Positions 35,839 through 44,071 of a stretch of 64,000 nucleotides of DNA are shown piece by piece. Source of the DNA: Clostridia bacterium (GTDB taxonomy: Bacteria; Bacillota; Clostridia; Oscillospirales; CAG-272); assembly GCA_017462035.1 (NCBI GenBank), contig JAFTRY010000031.1, positions 1-64,000 of the forward strand, written 5' to 3'. The notes beneath the pieces are model-generated. The model was not told where the DNA came from, searched no databases, and worked only from the letters and a program-made list of their open reading frames with translations. The position numbers and the translations under genes were made by a program. Position 1 is the stretch's first letter. Every line of letters begins with the position of its first letter.

Positions 35839-36618
35839 TTACGGTCTGGTGCGAGTCAGCTGTTCTCGGTACACGGAGGGAGGAACCCCGGTCTGTTTTT
35901 TTACGAAGAGACTGAAATAATTGATGTTGTTAAAGCCGCACTTTTCGGAAATTTCCTCGATGGTGTAATAGTTGGATTGCAACAGCTCACGGGCATAGGT
36001 CATGCGGAGCTGATTGATGTATTTGAGAGGGGTCACCGAAAGGTGGGCGAGAAAGAGCTTGCGGAAATAGGTGTCGCTCATACCGCACTGACGGGCGAGA
36101 GAACTGACGGTCAGGGTGTGGTCGGTGAAGTGGTCGTGGATGTACTCTACCGCCTCCCTGAGCTTGTCGTTCCCTGAGATACGCTCCCGCTCGTTCCACT
36201 GATTTTCGATCTCAAGAAGGATCTTGTAGAGAATGGCGTTGCATTCATGGGCATATCCCGCCTGCTTTTTTGACCAGGCGCGGTACAGGTCGGTAAATTT
36301 CCGTTCAAAATATTCCGGGTTTTTCGGCGTAAATTTTTTTACCGAATGGGGCAGAGGGTCGTCGGCGGTGAAATGAACCACAAGAAGCCGCTCCGCTCCC
36401 GCTACCTGCGTGTAGGTCAGATTGGCGGGGACGAAGGCAATATCTCCCGTTTCAAAGATCACGCCCGAGTCGCCTGCCGCCTGCATGCTGGCATTTCCGC
36501 GAATGCGGAAAGAGAGCGCGTGGAAGGGACGGTAATCGGAGCGGTCATTCCGACCGTTCCACTCCAGCTGTAGGACACTCAGAATATGAAGGGTTATACG
36601 ATCAGATTCAAAAAACAT
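35839..36618 (-). CDS. AraC family transcriptional regulator
   Basis: A 259-aa regulator with an N-terminal cupin-like effector domain (SGVIFETGDIAFVPANLTYTQ) and a C-terminal double helix-turn-helix: LTVSSLARQCGMSDTYFRKLF and YTIEEISEKCGFNNINYFSLF. It is divergent from the 36.8-40.4 kb operon, with 155 bp between starts, and is its likely regulator. The ligand is presumably a sugar. Confidence 0.92.
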   Translation of the reverse strand: MFFESDRITLHILSVLQLEWNGRNDRSDYRPFHALSFRIRGNASMQAAGDSGVIFETGDIAFVPANLTYTQVAGAERLLVVHFTADDPLPHSVKKFTPKNPEYFERKFTDLYRAWSKKQAGYAHECNAILYKILLEIENQWNERERISGNDKLREAVEYIHDHFTDHTLTVSSLARQCGMSDTYFRKLFLAHLSVTPLKYINQLRMTYARELLQSNYYTIEEISEKCGFNNINYFSLFVKKQTGVPPSVYREQLTRTRP

Positions 36619-36773
36619 GCTTCATCACCTCGGAGACAGTATAGCATCTTTTGAAAGAGCTGTCAAGAGGGGAGTTTTGAAATGTATAAATTTCGTTTTG
36701 AAATCTGCATGGAGAAAGAAGAGAAGCCGTGATATGATATAGGCATAAAAATTATTTTCAGGAGGAAAATAAC

Positions 36774-37805
36774 ATGGCAATCAAGCATACCGCCGTAAGC
36801 TATTACGGGCTGAACTACGTCGAGCATGCGGAAAAGGATTTTATGGAGATGAAGGAGCACGGGTGCGATACCGTGATCCTTGCCATTACCGAGTTCGACA
36901 TGGATTTCTGGTTCCCCAATATCAACAACATCGTCAAGGCAGCCCATCGGCTGGGACTGCGGGTGATCGCCGACCCGTGGGGCATTGGTAAATACTTTGG
37001 AGGCGAGCAGGTCAGCCTGTTCCTGCAAAACAACATCCACCACCGCCAGGTATCCGCATATACGGGTGAGGTGTTGAACGCCGCTTGCTTTAACACCAAC
37101 GCCTTCCGCGACTACTTCCGAGGCATCTGCCTGAAACTGGCGAAGAATACGGAGGTAGACGGCTTTTTCTGGGACGAGCCTCACTATGCTTACCCCAAGT
37201 CTTACGCCTCCATTACCGGCGGCGCGGGAGACGATTGGGCGTGCCGTTGCCCCGAGTGCATGAAAAAGTTTGAGGCGTACTACGGTTATGAAATGCCTAA
37301 GTTCATGAATGACGACGTGAAGCAGTTCCGTTGGAGAGAGGCACTGGAAACTCTGACCGACGTCTCGAAGGCATTGAAGGAATACAATCCGAAGCTGGAA
37401 ATTACCTGCTGTGTGCACGCCACCCTGAACGGCTACTACGTCACCGAGCTTCGCGGCTACGACAACTGGGACATGGTAGCCTCCTGTCCCTACTTTGATG
37501 TGTTTTCCACCACCATCATCAACTGGAGCCTGCCTCGCAGCTTCTTCGAGGAGATCACCCAGCGTACGGTGGATATGGCGAAGAAATACGGTAAGCAATC
37601 CGAGCGTTGGCTGATGGGCTACAATAAGCGTCCCGACGATCTCTCACAGGTGGACGAGGTGGTCGATCTGTACGAGTCCATGGGCGTGGACCGTTTGGCT
37701 ACCTGGACCTACCGGGGCGGTTACGGTACCTCGGTTGCCGCAAAGGATCCCCTGGCACTTTGGGACCGTATCGGAGACAACTATAACCGTGTTTTGAAAA
37801 AATAA
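36774..37805 (+). CDS. Predicted TIM-barrel-like protein of unknown function
   Basis: A 343-aa cytoplasmic protein. The sequence alternates beta strands and helices as in a (beta/alpha)8 barrel: GCDTVILAITEFDMDFW, LGLRVIADPWGIGKYFGGE and DGFFWDEPHYAYPKSY. The WDEPH block gives acidic residues where glycosidases of this fold keep catalytic ones. A CxCPEC cluster (ACRCPECMKKFEAYYG) may bind zinc. RBS AGGAGGAAAA. First gene of an operon with SIS, unknown and Gfo/Idh genes, so probably a sugar-processing enzyme. No exact family recognised. Confidence 0.75.
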   Translation: MAIKHTAVSYYGLNYVEHAEKDFMEMKEHGCDTVILAITEFDMDFWFPNINNIVKAAHRLGLRVIADPWGIGKYFGGEQVSLFLQNNIHHRQVSAYTGEVLNAACFNTNAFRDYFRGICLKLAKNTEVDGFFWDEPHYAYPKSYASITGGAGDDWACRCPECMKKFEAYYGYEMPKFMNDDVKQFRWREALETLTDVSKALKEYNPKLEITCCVHATLNGYYVTELRGYDNWDMVASCPYFDVFSTTIINWSLPRSFFEEITQRTVDMAKKYGKQSERWLMGYNKRPDDLSQVDEVVDLYESMGVDRLATWTYRGGYGTSVAAKDPLALWDRIGDNYNRVLKK

Positions 37806-37830
37806 AAATACATAAAGGGAGAAAGAAGAA

Positions 37831-38583
37831 ATGCTGAACGATTTCGGATATTATAAGGCGATTATTGAAAACCTGGAGAAGGTGAACGCCACCCAGGAGG
37901 AAAATATTAAGAAGGCGGCGGAGCTTATGTGCGGTGCCATCAAGGAGGACCGTCTGATCCACGTGTACGGAGGAGGGGGACACACCACTCTGCCCGTAGG
38001 TGAGATGTTCTTCCGGGCAGGCGGACTTGCCTGTATCAATCCCGTTATGGAGACCGGACTTTCGGTGTTCAATCAGGCACTGAAATACCTGGAGCTGGAG
38101 CGGACGGTGAACTACGGAAGTGCCATTATGCGCTACTACGATCTTCAGCCTGACGACGTACTGATCATCTTCCATAACATCGGTATCAATCCTGCCACCA
38201 TCGATGCCGCTATGGAGGCGAAGAATCGGGGTGCCAAGATCATTGCCGTGTCTTCCGCGGCATGGCAGACCGAGATGCCGGAGGATCACTTCATCCGCCA
38301 TCCTAATAAGACCAACCTCTTCGACTATGCCGACGTGTGCATCGAGGACTTCAACCCCGTAGGAGATGCCGTGGTAACGGTTCCCGGCTTGGAGACTCCC
38401 ATTGCTCCTGTGTCCAACGTGGTGGACTTCTACATTGCTCACCTCTTGGAGATCGAGACCGTTCGCCAGTGCGTGGAGGCGGGAATCCAGCCCCCCGTCT
38501 GGTCCAGTGCCAATACCCCCGGCGGCGACGAAAAGAACGCCGCATACCTTGCCAAGTACAGACCTAGAGTCAAGATGCTCTGA
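37831..38583 (+). CDS. SIS-domain protein (phosphosugar-binding)
   Basis: A 250-aa protein with a sugar isomerase (SIS) fold: the phosphate-binding loop is IHVYGGGGHTTLPVGEMFFRAGG, with DDVLIIFHNIGINPATIDAA and AKIIAVSSAAWQTEMP. C-terminal FDYADVCIEDFNPVGDAVVT is typical of large SIS proteins such as DUF2529-like ones. RBS AAAGGGAGAAAG. It is 25 bp after the TIM-barrel gene and 44 bp before the unknown gene. It may bind or isomerise a phosphorylated sugar made by neighbouring enzymes. Confidence 0.82.
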   Translation: MLNDFGYYKAIIENLEKVNATQEENIKKAAELMCGAIKEDRLIHVYGGGGHTTLPVGEMFFRAGGLACINPVMETGLSVFNQALKYLELERTVNYGSAIMRYYDLQPDDVLIIFHNIGINPATIDAAMEAKNRGAKIIAVSSAAWQTEMPEDHFIRHPNKTNLFDYADVCIEDFNPVGDAVVTVPGLETPIAPVSNVVDFYIAHLLEIETVRQCVEAGIQPPVWSSANTPGGDEKNAAYLAKYRPRVKML

Positions 38584-38627
38584 TCAGGGAACATCAGATT
38601 GATAACGTAAGAAGGAGTTGATCCAAA

Positions 38628-39320
38628 ATGAAACAGTTGCAAGAAAAGCTGGATTTTCTGCTGAAAAAGTATTCAGTAGGGAGAAAAGCGATCATAAAAA
38701 ATGAAAATTGCGTGAATATCGACGGGAAGGATATTCCTCTTCTGTCTCACCGTTCCGAAAGACGGTTTGTGGAGCTGAAGAACGTGGCGCATAACGGCAC
38801 CTTGAAGGGAATCAGCGTGATGCGCAGTGCCAATATCGCGGTGAAGGGAAGCGACCTTTCCCGGATGCTCTACCGAGAGCTGGATCTCTGCCAGTGGATC
38901 CTGGAGGATCCCATTGTCAGTGTCTTTGCCGTAAATAACGGACCCACCATGAACGTCATCGCTCATACCCAGGGGGGATTGGTTTGTACCGTCGAGCTGT
39001 CGGCAACGCTGAGCCAGGGACAAAAGCCCATTGATAAGCATGAGATCATCTCTCAGCGCGGAATTGCCTGTGACAAGGTGGTGGATACTCAGATCATGCA
39101 AAATTCCATCTACCTCTACGGCGAGACCACTCAAGCGTATACCGACGTGGACTTCGAGTTGTATGGCTTGGAGATTCCCGAAATCGCGGTGGTCCGCCAG
39201 GCGTTTGCCGTGGCAAAGAACGGCAATGATGCCGAGCTGATCGAGGCAGATCATCGCCTGGAGCGGTTGGTGGCACTGGCTGAGGCATCGTTAGTAAGTG
39301 GTCAGAAGGAGGTTCTTTGA
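38628..39320 (+). CDS. Unknown protein in the SIS-Gfo/Idh operon
   Basis: A 230-aa soluble protein that I do not recognise. It is mixed alpha/beta: an N-terminal Lys-rich helix (LQEKLDFLLKKYSVGRKA), then FVELKNVAHNGTLKGISVMR, DPIVSVFAVNNGPTMNVIAH and GLVCTVELSATLSQGQKPIDKH. The last part resembles the C-terminal half of sugar oxidoreductases in style (EIISQRGIACDKVVDTQ), so it may be a split or companion domain of the next gene. RBS AAGAAGGAG. Its stop lies one base before the Gfo/Idh start. Confidence 0.7.
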   Translation: MKQLQEKLDFLLKKYSVGRKAIIKNENCVNIDGKDIPLLSHRSERRFVELKNVAHNGTLKGISVMRSANIAVKGSDLSRMLYRELDLCQWILEDPIVSVFAVNNGPTMNVIAHTQGGLVCTVELSATLSQGQKPIDKHEIISQRGIACDKVVDTQIMQNSIYLYGETTQAYTDVDFELYGLEIPEIAVVRQAFAVAKNGNDAELIEADHRLERLVALAEASLVSGQKEVL

Positions 39321-39321
39321 G

Positions 39322-40398
39322 ATGAAACCGTTGAAGATTGCCATGATGTCCATGACACACGGACATACCAGAAAATATTATCAGACTTTGAAGGAAAACC
39401 CAAAGCTTGAGTGGATCGCCGTCTCCACGGCAAACGATACCGTAAAGCAGGTGTTTCTGGACAGTGTCACGGGAATTCCTTGCTATGACAGTGACGAGGC
39501 GATGCTGGATGCTCATCCCGAGATCGAGGCAGTGGTCCTTGCCAGTGAAAACAAGGACCATCTGCGTCAGATGAAGCTCTGCGCCGAGAGAGGGATCCAT
39601 ATCCTCTCCATGAAGGTACCCAGCTTCGACATGGAGGAATATGACGAGATGATCCGCTTGGTGGAGAAAAACGATGTCATCTGCCAGATCGAGCTGGAGC
39701 TTCACTATAACCCCGTGGTAGTCCGCATGAAGGAGCTGCTCGCCTCGGGAGCCGTGGGGAAAATTCAGTCCTTTAACGCTACCAATATTACCCTTTCTCC
39801 CGTTTGGGCATTCCCCTGGCAGGGTGACCCGGAGAAGAGTTACGGCAGAGTCGAGAAGATCGCCGAGGGAGATCACCGCTTCCGCGGAGGTGCTCTCTGC
39901 GACCACCCCCATATCTTTGATATGATCTGCGAGATCACAGACAGTGATTTTGATACGATCTACGCCGAGGTAGCACCCAATATCCGTCCTGACATTCAGG
40001 TGGAGGATATGCTGTCCGTGGTTGGTAAAATGAAAAACGGCGTGATCTTCTCTCTGGACCCCTCCTGGTCCAAGATGGAGGAGAGATTGCCCGTTCCCGG
40101 TCCCGGCTGGGAGGTGTTCCCAAAGCGGATGGAGGTGAATATCACCGTCAACGGAGAGAAGGGAAGCTTGCTGACCGATTGCTTTGGACCCAACGTGTAT
40201 CACAACGGTCTTCCCAATGACCGTTATACGGTACAGTATACGTATTTCGACGAGTGGATCGGACTTGTGGATGAGTTTGTGGATAATATTCGCAACCATA
40301 AGCTGCCCAAGATCAACCTGGCGCGTCACAAAAAGACCATTGCCGCTATGAACGCGGTTTACGAAAGCATTGCCACCGGTAAGGTTGTCAAGCTGTAA
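39322..40398 (+). CDS. Gfo/Idh/MocA family oxidoreductase
   Basis: A 358-aa NAD(P)-dependent sugar oxidoreductase. The N-terminal Rossmann part begins LKIAMMSMTHGHTRKYYQTL, then AVVLASENKDHLRQMKLCAE and the EKP-like IHILSMKVPSFDMEEYDE, where Lys takes the place of the usual EKP. The C-terminal domain has GGALCDHPHIFDMICEI (His) typical of the family. The start is the ATG at 39322 after AAGGAGG. The nucleotide loop lacks the classic GxGxxG, as in some family branches. Last gene of the operon. Confidence 0.85.
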   Translation: MKPLKIAMMSMTHGHTRKYYQTLKENPKLEWIAVSTANDTVKQVFLDSVTGIPCYDSDEAMLDAHPEIEAVVLASENKDHLRQMKLCAERGIHILSMKVPSFDMEEYDEMIRLVEKNDVICQIELELHYNPVVVRMKELLASGAVGKIQSFNATNITLSPVWAFPWQGDPEKSYGRVEKIAEGDHRFRGGALCDHPHIFDMICEITDSDFDTIYAEVAPNIRPDIQVEDMLSVVGKMKNGVIFSLDPSWSKMEERLPVPGPGWEVFPKRMEVNITVNGEKGSLLTDCFGPNVYHNGLPNDRYTVQYTYFDEWIGLVDEFVDNIRNHKLPKINLARHKKTIAAMNAVYESIATGKVVKL

Positions 40399-40514
40399 GC
40401 TCTGTTCGTAAAATGCTGAACAATATTATAATTTATGTGAGCGTATTTTCGATTTTTTAGGTGAAATTGAACTAAAAAACTTTATTTTCAACAAAAAAAT
40501 CGATAAAAAAGCTA

Positions 40515-40543
40515 TGGACACGAATCATATTTTGTGATATAAT
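40515..40543 (+). promoter_or_regulatory. Promoter of the solute-binding lipoprotein gene
   Basis: TGGACA (40515-40520), 17-bp spacer, TATAAT (40538-40543), extended TGA. Confidence 0.75.
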
Positions 40544-40583
40544 CAAAACATCAAAATCGAAGAAAAATGGAGGTAGATTTTTC

Positions 40584-42056
40584 ATGAAGCGTATTCTGTG
40601 TTTGGCGTTGGTTCTTCTGATGCTCTTGCCTATGGCGGTTGCCTGCAAGAAGGAGAATGAGAAAGTCGACGCGAGTACCACGGGTGTTGCGGATGACACC
40701 ACCAACAGCGGTCCTGTGGATCTGTTGGACACCATTCCTGCCGGGAATTACAATGGAAAAGAATTTGTGATTTCCGTACAAGACGCGCACGAGCTGGAGG
40801 TTAAGGCTTCTGAGCTGACGGGAGATCTGAAGAATGACACGGTTTACTACTGGCTGGAGGAGATCAACTCGCGCTACGGTGTTCAGGTTCTCTCCCAGGT
40901 GCCTGACGGAAACTATTGGACGCACCAAGTAAATGAGACCTCCTCTGGTAACGTAACCACCTCGATCTACGGTCACCATGCCTTTGAACTGCACAGACCC
41001 GTTTCGTCGAAGATCTATAAGAACTGGAACGATATGGGTGATTACATTGATCTGGAGGCGGAGCGCTGGGATAAGACCATAAACGACGGAATTACCTGGA
41101 GCGGCGTATTTTTCGGCTTGTCGGGCGACCTTGGTTACTCGAAGCTTCAGGGAGCGATGGCGACCTTCTGCAACGTAGGTCTTTTGGACGAGATCGGCTA
41201 TACCACCGAGGATCTATACAAGATGGTTGATGAGAAGACGTGGACCTTTGAGGCGTTTGAGAATATCGTGAAGGACATTTACATTGACACTGACTACGAT
41301 AACAAAAAAAGTGCCGGGGATACCTTCGGTTACGTGGCTACCTCCGGTAACTCCCACGACATTTGGTTCACTCAGTTCGGTATTTCCATCACTGAAAAGG
41401 ACGAGTCGAACAATACCATTACTCCCACTCTGAAGAATGACCATAATATTGACCTGATCGAAAAGCTTTGGGCGTTCTACCATGAGAATCAAGGCGTGTT
41501 CTCTAACAACGGTGTGAAGGCATACGGTCCCGAGGATCGGTTCTTCTCCGAAGGTCGTGCGGCGATGATTACCACCCGCCTGTCCTATGCGTCTCAGTTC
41601 TCCGAGGATCTGGGTACCGATGCTTACGGTATTCTTCCCGCTCCCTTGCAGAATGAGGATCAAGAGGAGTATTACACGAAGCTGTACGACGAGTACATGA
41701 TCTGGGGTGTTTCCAAGTCTGTTTTGGACGCTGACGTTGACTTTATTGCTCACATTACTGATGCCCTGTGCGCCGAGTCCTCTCAGACTCTGTATCCCGC
41801 GTTCTACGATATTTTGTTGAAGCAGAGATACTCTAAGGACCCTGATACCGCTCGCATGGTCGACCTGGTCATGAAGAACGTGTCCATCGACAGCACCTTC
41901 ATTTACAATTCATATTTGGATACATATGCGACGTTGGTTCGCAATCTGTTGTGGGTAAACAGCAGCCCTGAGTTTACTTCCTCTTACGCAAGATTTGAGA
42001 CTTCGCTGCCCCAGAAGCTGGCAGATCTGTACAAGCTGCACGAGGAATATCATTAA
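40584..42056 (+). CDS. Extracellular solute-binding lipoprotein (paralogue 1)
   Basis: A 490-aa ABC-transporter-type solute-binding protein. The signal peptide MKRILCLALVLLMLLPMAVAC has a lipobox ending in Cys21, so it is a membrane-anchored lipoprotein. A Ser/Thr/Asp-rich linker follows, then DLLDTIPAGNYNGKEF. Family-like blocks include IYKNWNDMGDYIDLE, WTFEAFENIVKDIYID and FFSEGRAAMITTRLSYASQF. RBS ATGGAGGTAG. No permease or ATPase gene adjoins it. It is a clear paralogue of the minus-strand gene at 58363 (AHITDALCAESSQTLYPAFY identical in both). Confidence 0.88.
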   Translation: MKRILCLALVLLMLLPMAVACKKENEKVDASTTGVADDTTNSGPVDLLDTIPAGNYNGKEFVISVQDAHELEVKASELTGDLKNDTVYYWLEEINSRYGVQVLSQVPDGNYWTHQVNETSSGNVTTSIYGHHAFELHRPVSSKIYKNWNDMGDYIDLEAERWDKTINDGITWSGVFFGLSGDLGYSKLQGAMATFCNVGLLDEIGYTTEDLYKMVDEKTWTFEAFENIVKDIYIDTDYDNKKSAGDTFGYVATSGNSHDIWFTQFGISITEKDESNNTITPTLKNDHNIDLIEKLWAFYHENQGVFSNNGVKAYGPEDRFFSEGRAAMITTRLSYASQFSEDLGTDAYGILPAPLQNEDQEEYYTKLYDEYMIWGVSKSVLDADVDFIAHITDALCAESSQTLYPAFYDILLKQRYSKDPDTARMVDLVMKNVSIDSTFIYNSYLDTYATLVRNLLWVNSSPEFTSSYARFETSLPQKLADLYKLHEEYH

Positions 42057-42105
42057 AAAGTCGGAATCAGCGCGAGATTTGCAGATCATCTGATTCCATA
42101 AACAA

Positions 42106-42144
42106 AACTACCATAGACTCATTTCTGGGTCTATGGTAGTTTTT
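42106..42144 (+). terminator. Terminator after the solute-binding gene
   Basis: AACTACCATAGAC (42106-42118) and GTCTATGGTAGTT (42129-42141), a 13-bp stem with five Ts. Confidence 0.85.
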
Positions 42145-42246
42145 ATATACCGATATCGGGACCGTCCCGTTTCTCCTTTCGCCTCGCAGGGAAGAGAAGC
42201 CGCGCAATACAATCCAAAAACGGTACCATACCGATCAAAGCGTCCC

Positions 42247-43038
42247 TTATATTTCCGCAAGCCTGTGCCTGTATTCCGTGGGAGTGATCTTGTATATTTG
42301 AAGGAAGGAACGGTTAAAGCTGCGAATACATCCAAATCCCGACTCATATGCGATTTCCGAAAAGGTCAAATTTTGCATTTTGATCAGCTTTGCGGCATAG
42401 GTGCAACGGGCGTACTGCAAGTAATAGCTGAAGCCCAGTCCGGTTTGCTTGGAAAAAATCTTGCTGATGGTGACAGGATGCACGCCAACGGCAATGGCAA
42501 CACTCTCCAGGGTCAGCTCCTCTCGGAAGTGCGTGTTGACGTATTCCAAAATGCGGTAAGCGGTTTGGTCAAAGGCGGTCTTACGTGTCTCAAATTCACA
42601 GCCGTGAACAATGTCATAGCAGAGAGGTGCCAGAACAGCCTCCGCGCCGATGCAGTCCACCACGTTGTTTTCATCGGGTAAAATTTTGCCGGCAAGCTCC
42701 AGGGAGGCATTTGAAATAGGAAAAATATGTCTTTTAGGAGAATGTGTTTTCACAAACTCAAAAAAATAATTCACAATTTCACCGGAAAACATGAGCACGT
42801 GGCATTGATTGGGGTGTCGGGAATGAAACAGGTGCGGCTCAAGGGGGGCGATAAAGGTCCCGTATCCTTTTGGAATCGAGTATTCTTTCCCGCCGATGGT
42901 CATATGAAGCTCACCGTCGGTAACAAGAACGATTTCCATGGTGATGTGTATATGTGTCACACATTCCACGTCCGTGTGCTTGGCGGACGCGAAAAGAAAG
43001 GGGATATTTCCGTCTAAGAGCGTGATTTTCTGATCCAT
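42247..43038 (-). CDS. AraC family transcriptional regulator (second)
   Basis: A 263-aa regulator: N-terminal cupin (THIHITMEIVLVTDGELHMTIGGKEY, shown in part by TDGELHMTIGG) and C-terminal HTH pair LTLESVAIAVGVHPVTISKIF and LTFSEIAYESGFGCIRSFNRSF. It diverges from the DMT transporter/beta-helix operon by 100 bp and likely controls it. RBS GGAGGTAATGAAG. Confidence 0.92.
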   Translation of the reverse strand: MDQKITLLDGNIPFLFASAKHTDVECVTHIHITMEIVLVTDGELHMTIGGKEYSIPKGYGTFIAPLEPHLFHSRHPNQCHVLMFSGEIVNYFFEFVKTHSPKRHIFPISNASLELAGKILPDENNVVDCIGAEAVLAPLCYDIVHGCEFETRKTAFDQTAYRILEYVNTHFREELTLESVAIAVGVHPVTISKIFSKQTGLGFSYYLQYARCTYAAKLIKMQNLTFSEIAYESGFGCIRSFNRSFLQIYKITPTEYRHRLAEI

Positions 43039-43089
43039 ACTTCATTACCTCCGCGCTAAAATATGTCTTGCTATTATATCATAGATGAC

Positions 43090-43118
43090 TTGCAAATGTA
43101 AAGAGATTTTGATATAAT
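43090..43118 (+). promoter_or_regulatory. Promoter of the DMT transporter operon
   Basis: TTGCAA (43090-43095), 17-bp spacer, TATAAT (43113-43118), extended TGA. Confidence 0.8.
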
Positions 43119-43138
43119 TTAAAAAAAGTGAGGTAAAA

Positions 43139-44050
43139 ATGAGTATTGCACTTCTGTTTTTCATATCCTTTGCCGTTGGCGTGGGCGCCAAAGCCTTTTC
43201 CAAGCTGTGCAGTAATATGGTTGCGCAAAGCTCCGCGGCAAAATATTCACTGATTTTGGTGGTCAATAGCCTTGTGGCTTGCTTGTTCTTTTGGATTTCA
43301 AGCGGCTTTTCGCTTTCGGTAAACACATATACGCTGTGCTACTCGATCATCTATGCTCTGGTTGTCGCGATATCGATCCTATCGGGGGTCATCGCGTACA
43401 GATACGCGAGTATTTCCGACGTGAACGTGATATCCGGAGCCTGCGGCATGGTCTGTACCGCGGTGGTCGGGTGGAGCTTTTTTTCCGAGAGGGTAGAGAC
43501 GGTAGAGCTGTTACGGCTGGCTGTTATGCTTGCAGCAACCGGTTTTGTGTTTCTCGACCAAAAAAGAAAGGTGTCCGCTGAGCACGCGGCAACAGCTGTA
43601 AGAAAGAGAAATCTGGTCTCCCTGGTGGCGGTCATGGCAGTGATCGCGGCATGCGGATGTGCCAATACAATGGTTCTCAAATGCTTCGCCATGTCGAAAT
43701 CCGTGACGGATGAAATTTCTTTTTTCTTTTTTACGAACGTCGTTTTGTGCGTGGGAGCCGCCATGGTTTTTTGGGGGGCATGTCTGCGAAAAAAAAGAAA
43801 GCTTCGTGACGCGCTCCTGCTGTTATATCCTAAAAGACTGATCTCTATTGCCGGAAATACCGTTTGCTCCAATATTTCATCGGTGGTCAGTGTGCTGATC
43901 ATTGCCCAAATGGATGTGTCGATCTATTCGCCGATATCTTCCGCAATCGGTATTATGGTCGGCTTAGTCGGCTCACTGATCTTCCGGGAAAGACTGGGTG
44001 TTTTCTCATATGTCGCGGCGGCACTCGCCTGTGCGGCGGTCATTATATAG
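43139..44050 (+). CDS. DMT superfamily (EamA-like) transporter
   Basis: A 303-aa protein with ten predicted helices in two five-helix repeats, typical of drug/metabolite transporters. Ends of the halves show YRYASISDVNVISGACGMVCTAVVGWSFF and MDVSIYSPISSAIGIMVGLVGSLIF, the conserved substrate-path segments (read in part). RBS AAGTGAGG. It lies 21 bp before the beta-helix gene, so the pair is co-transcribed. May import or export the product of that enzyme. Confidence 0.85.
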   Translation: MSIALLFFISFAVGVGAKAFSKLCSNMVAQSSAAKYSLILVVNSLVACLFFWISSGFSLSVNTYTLCYSIIYALVVAISILSGVIAYRYASISDVNVISGACGMVCTAVVGWSFFSERVETVELLRLAVMLAATGFVFLDQKRKVSAEHAATAVRKRNLVSLVAVMAVIAACGCANTMVLKCFAMSKSVTDEISFFFFTNVVLCVGAAMVFWGACLRKKRKLRDALLLLYPKRLISIAGNTVCSNISSVVSVLIIAQMDVSIYSPISSAIGIMVGLVGSLIFRERLGVFSYVAAALACAAVII

Positions 44051-44071
44051 CACGTATTAAGGAGGTCTATT

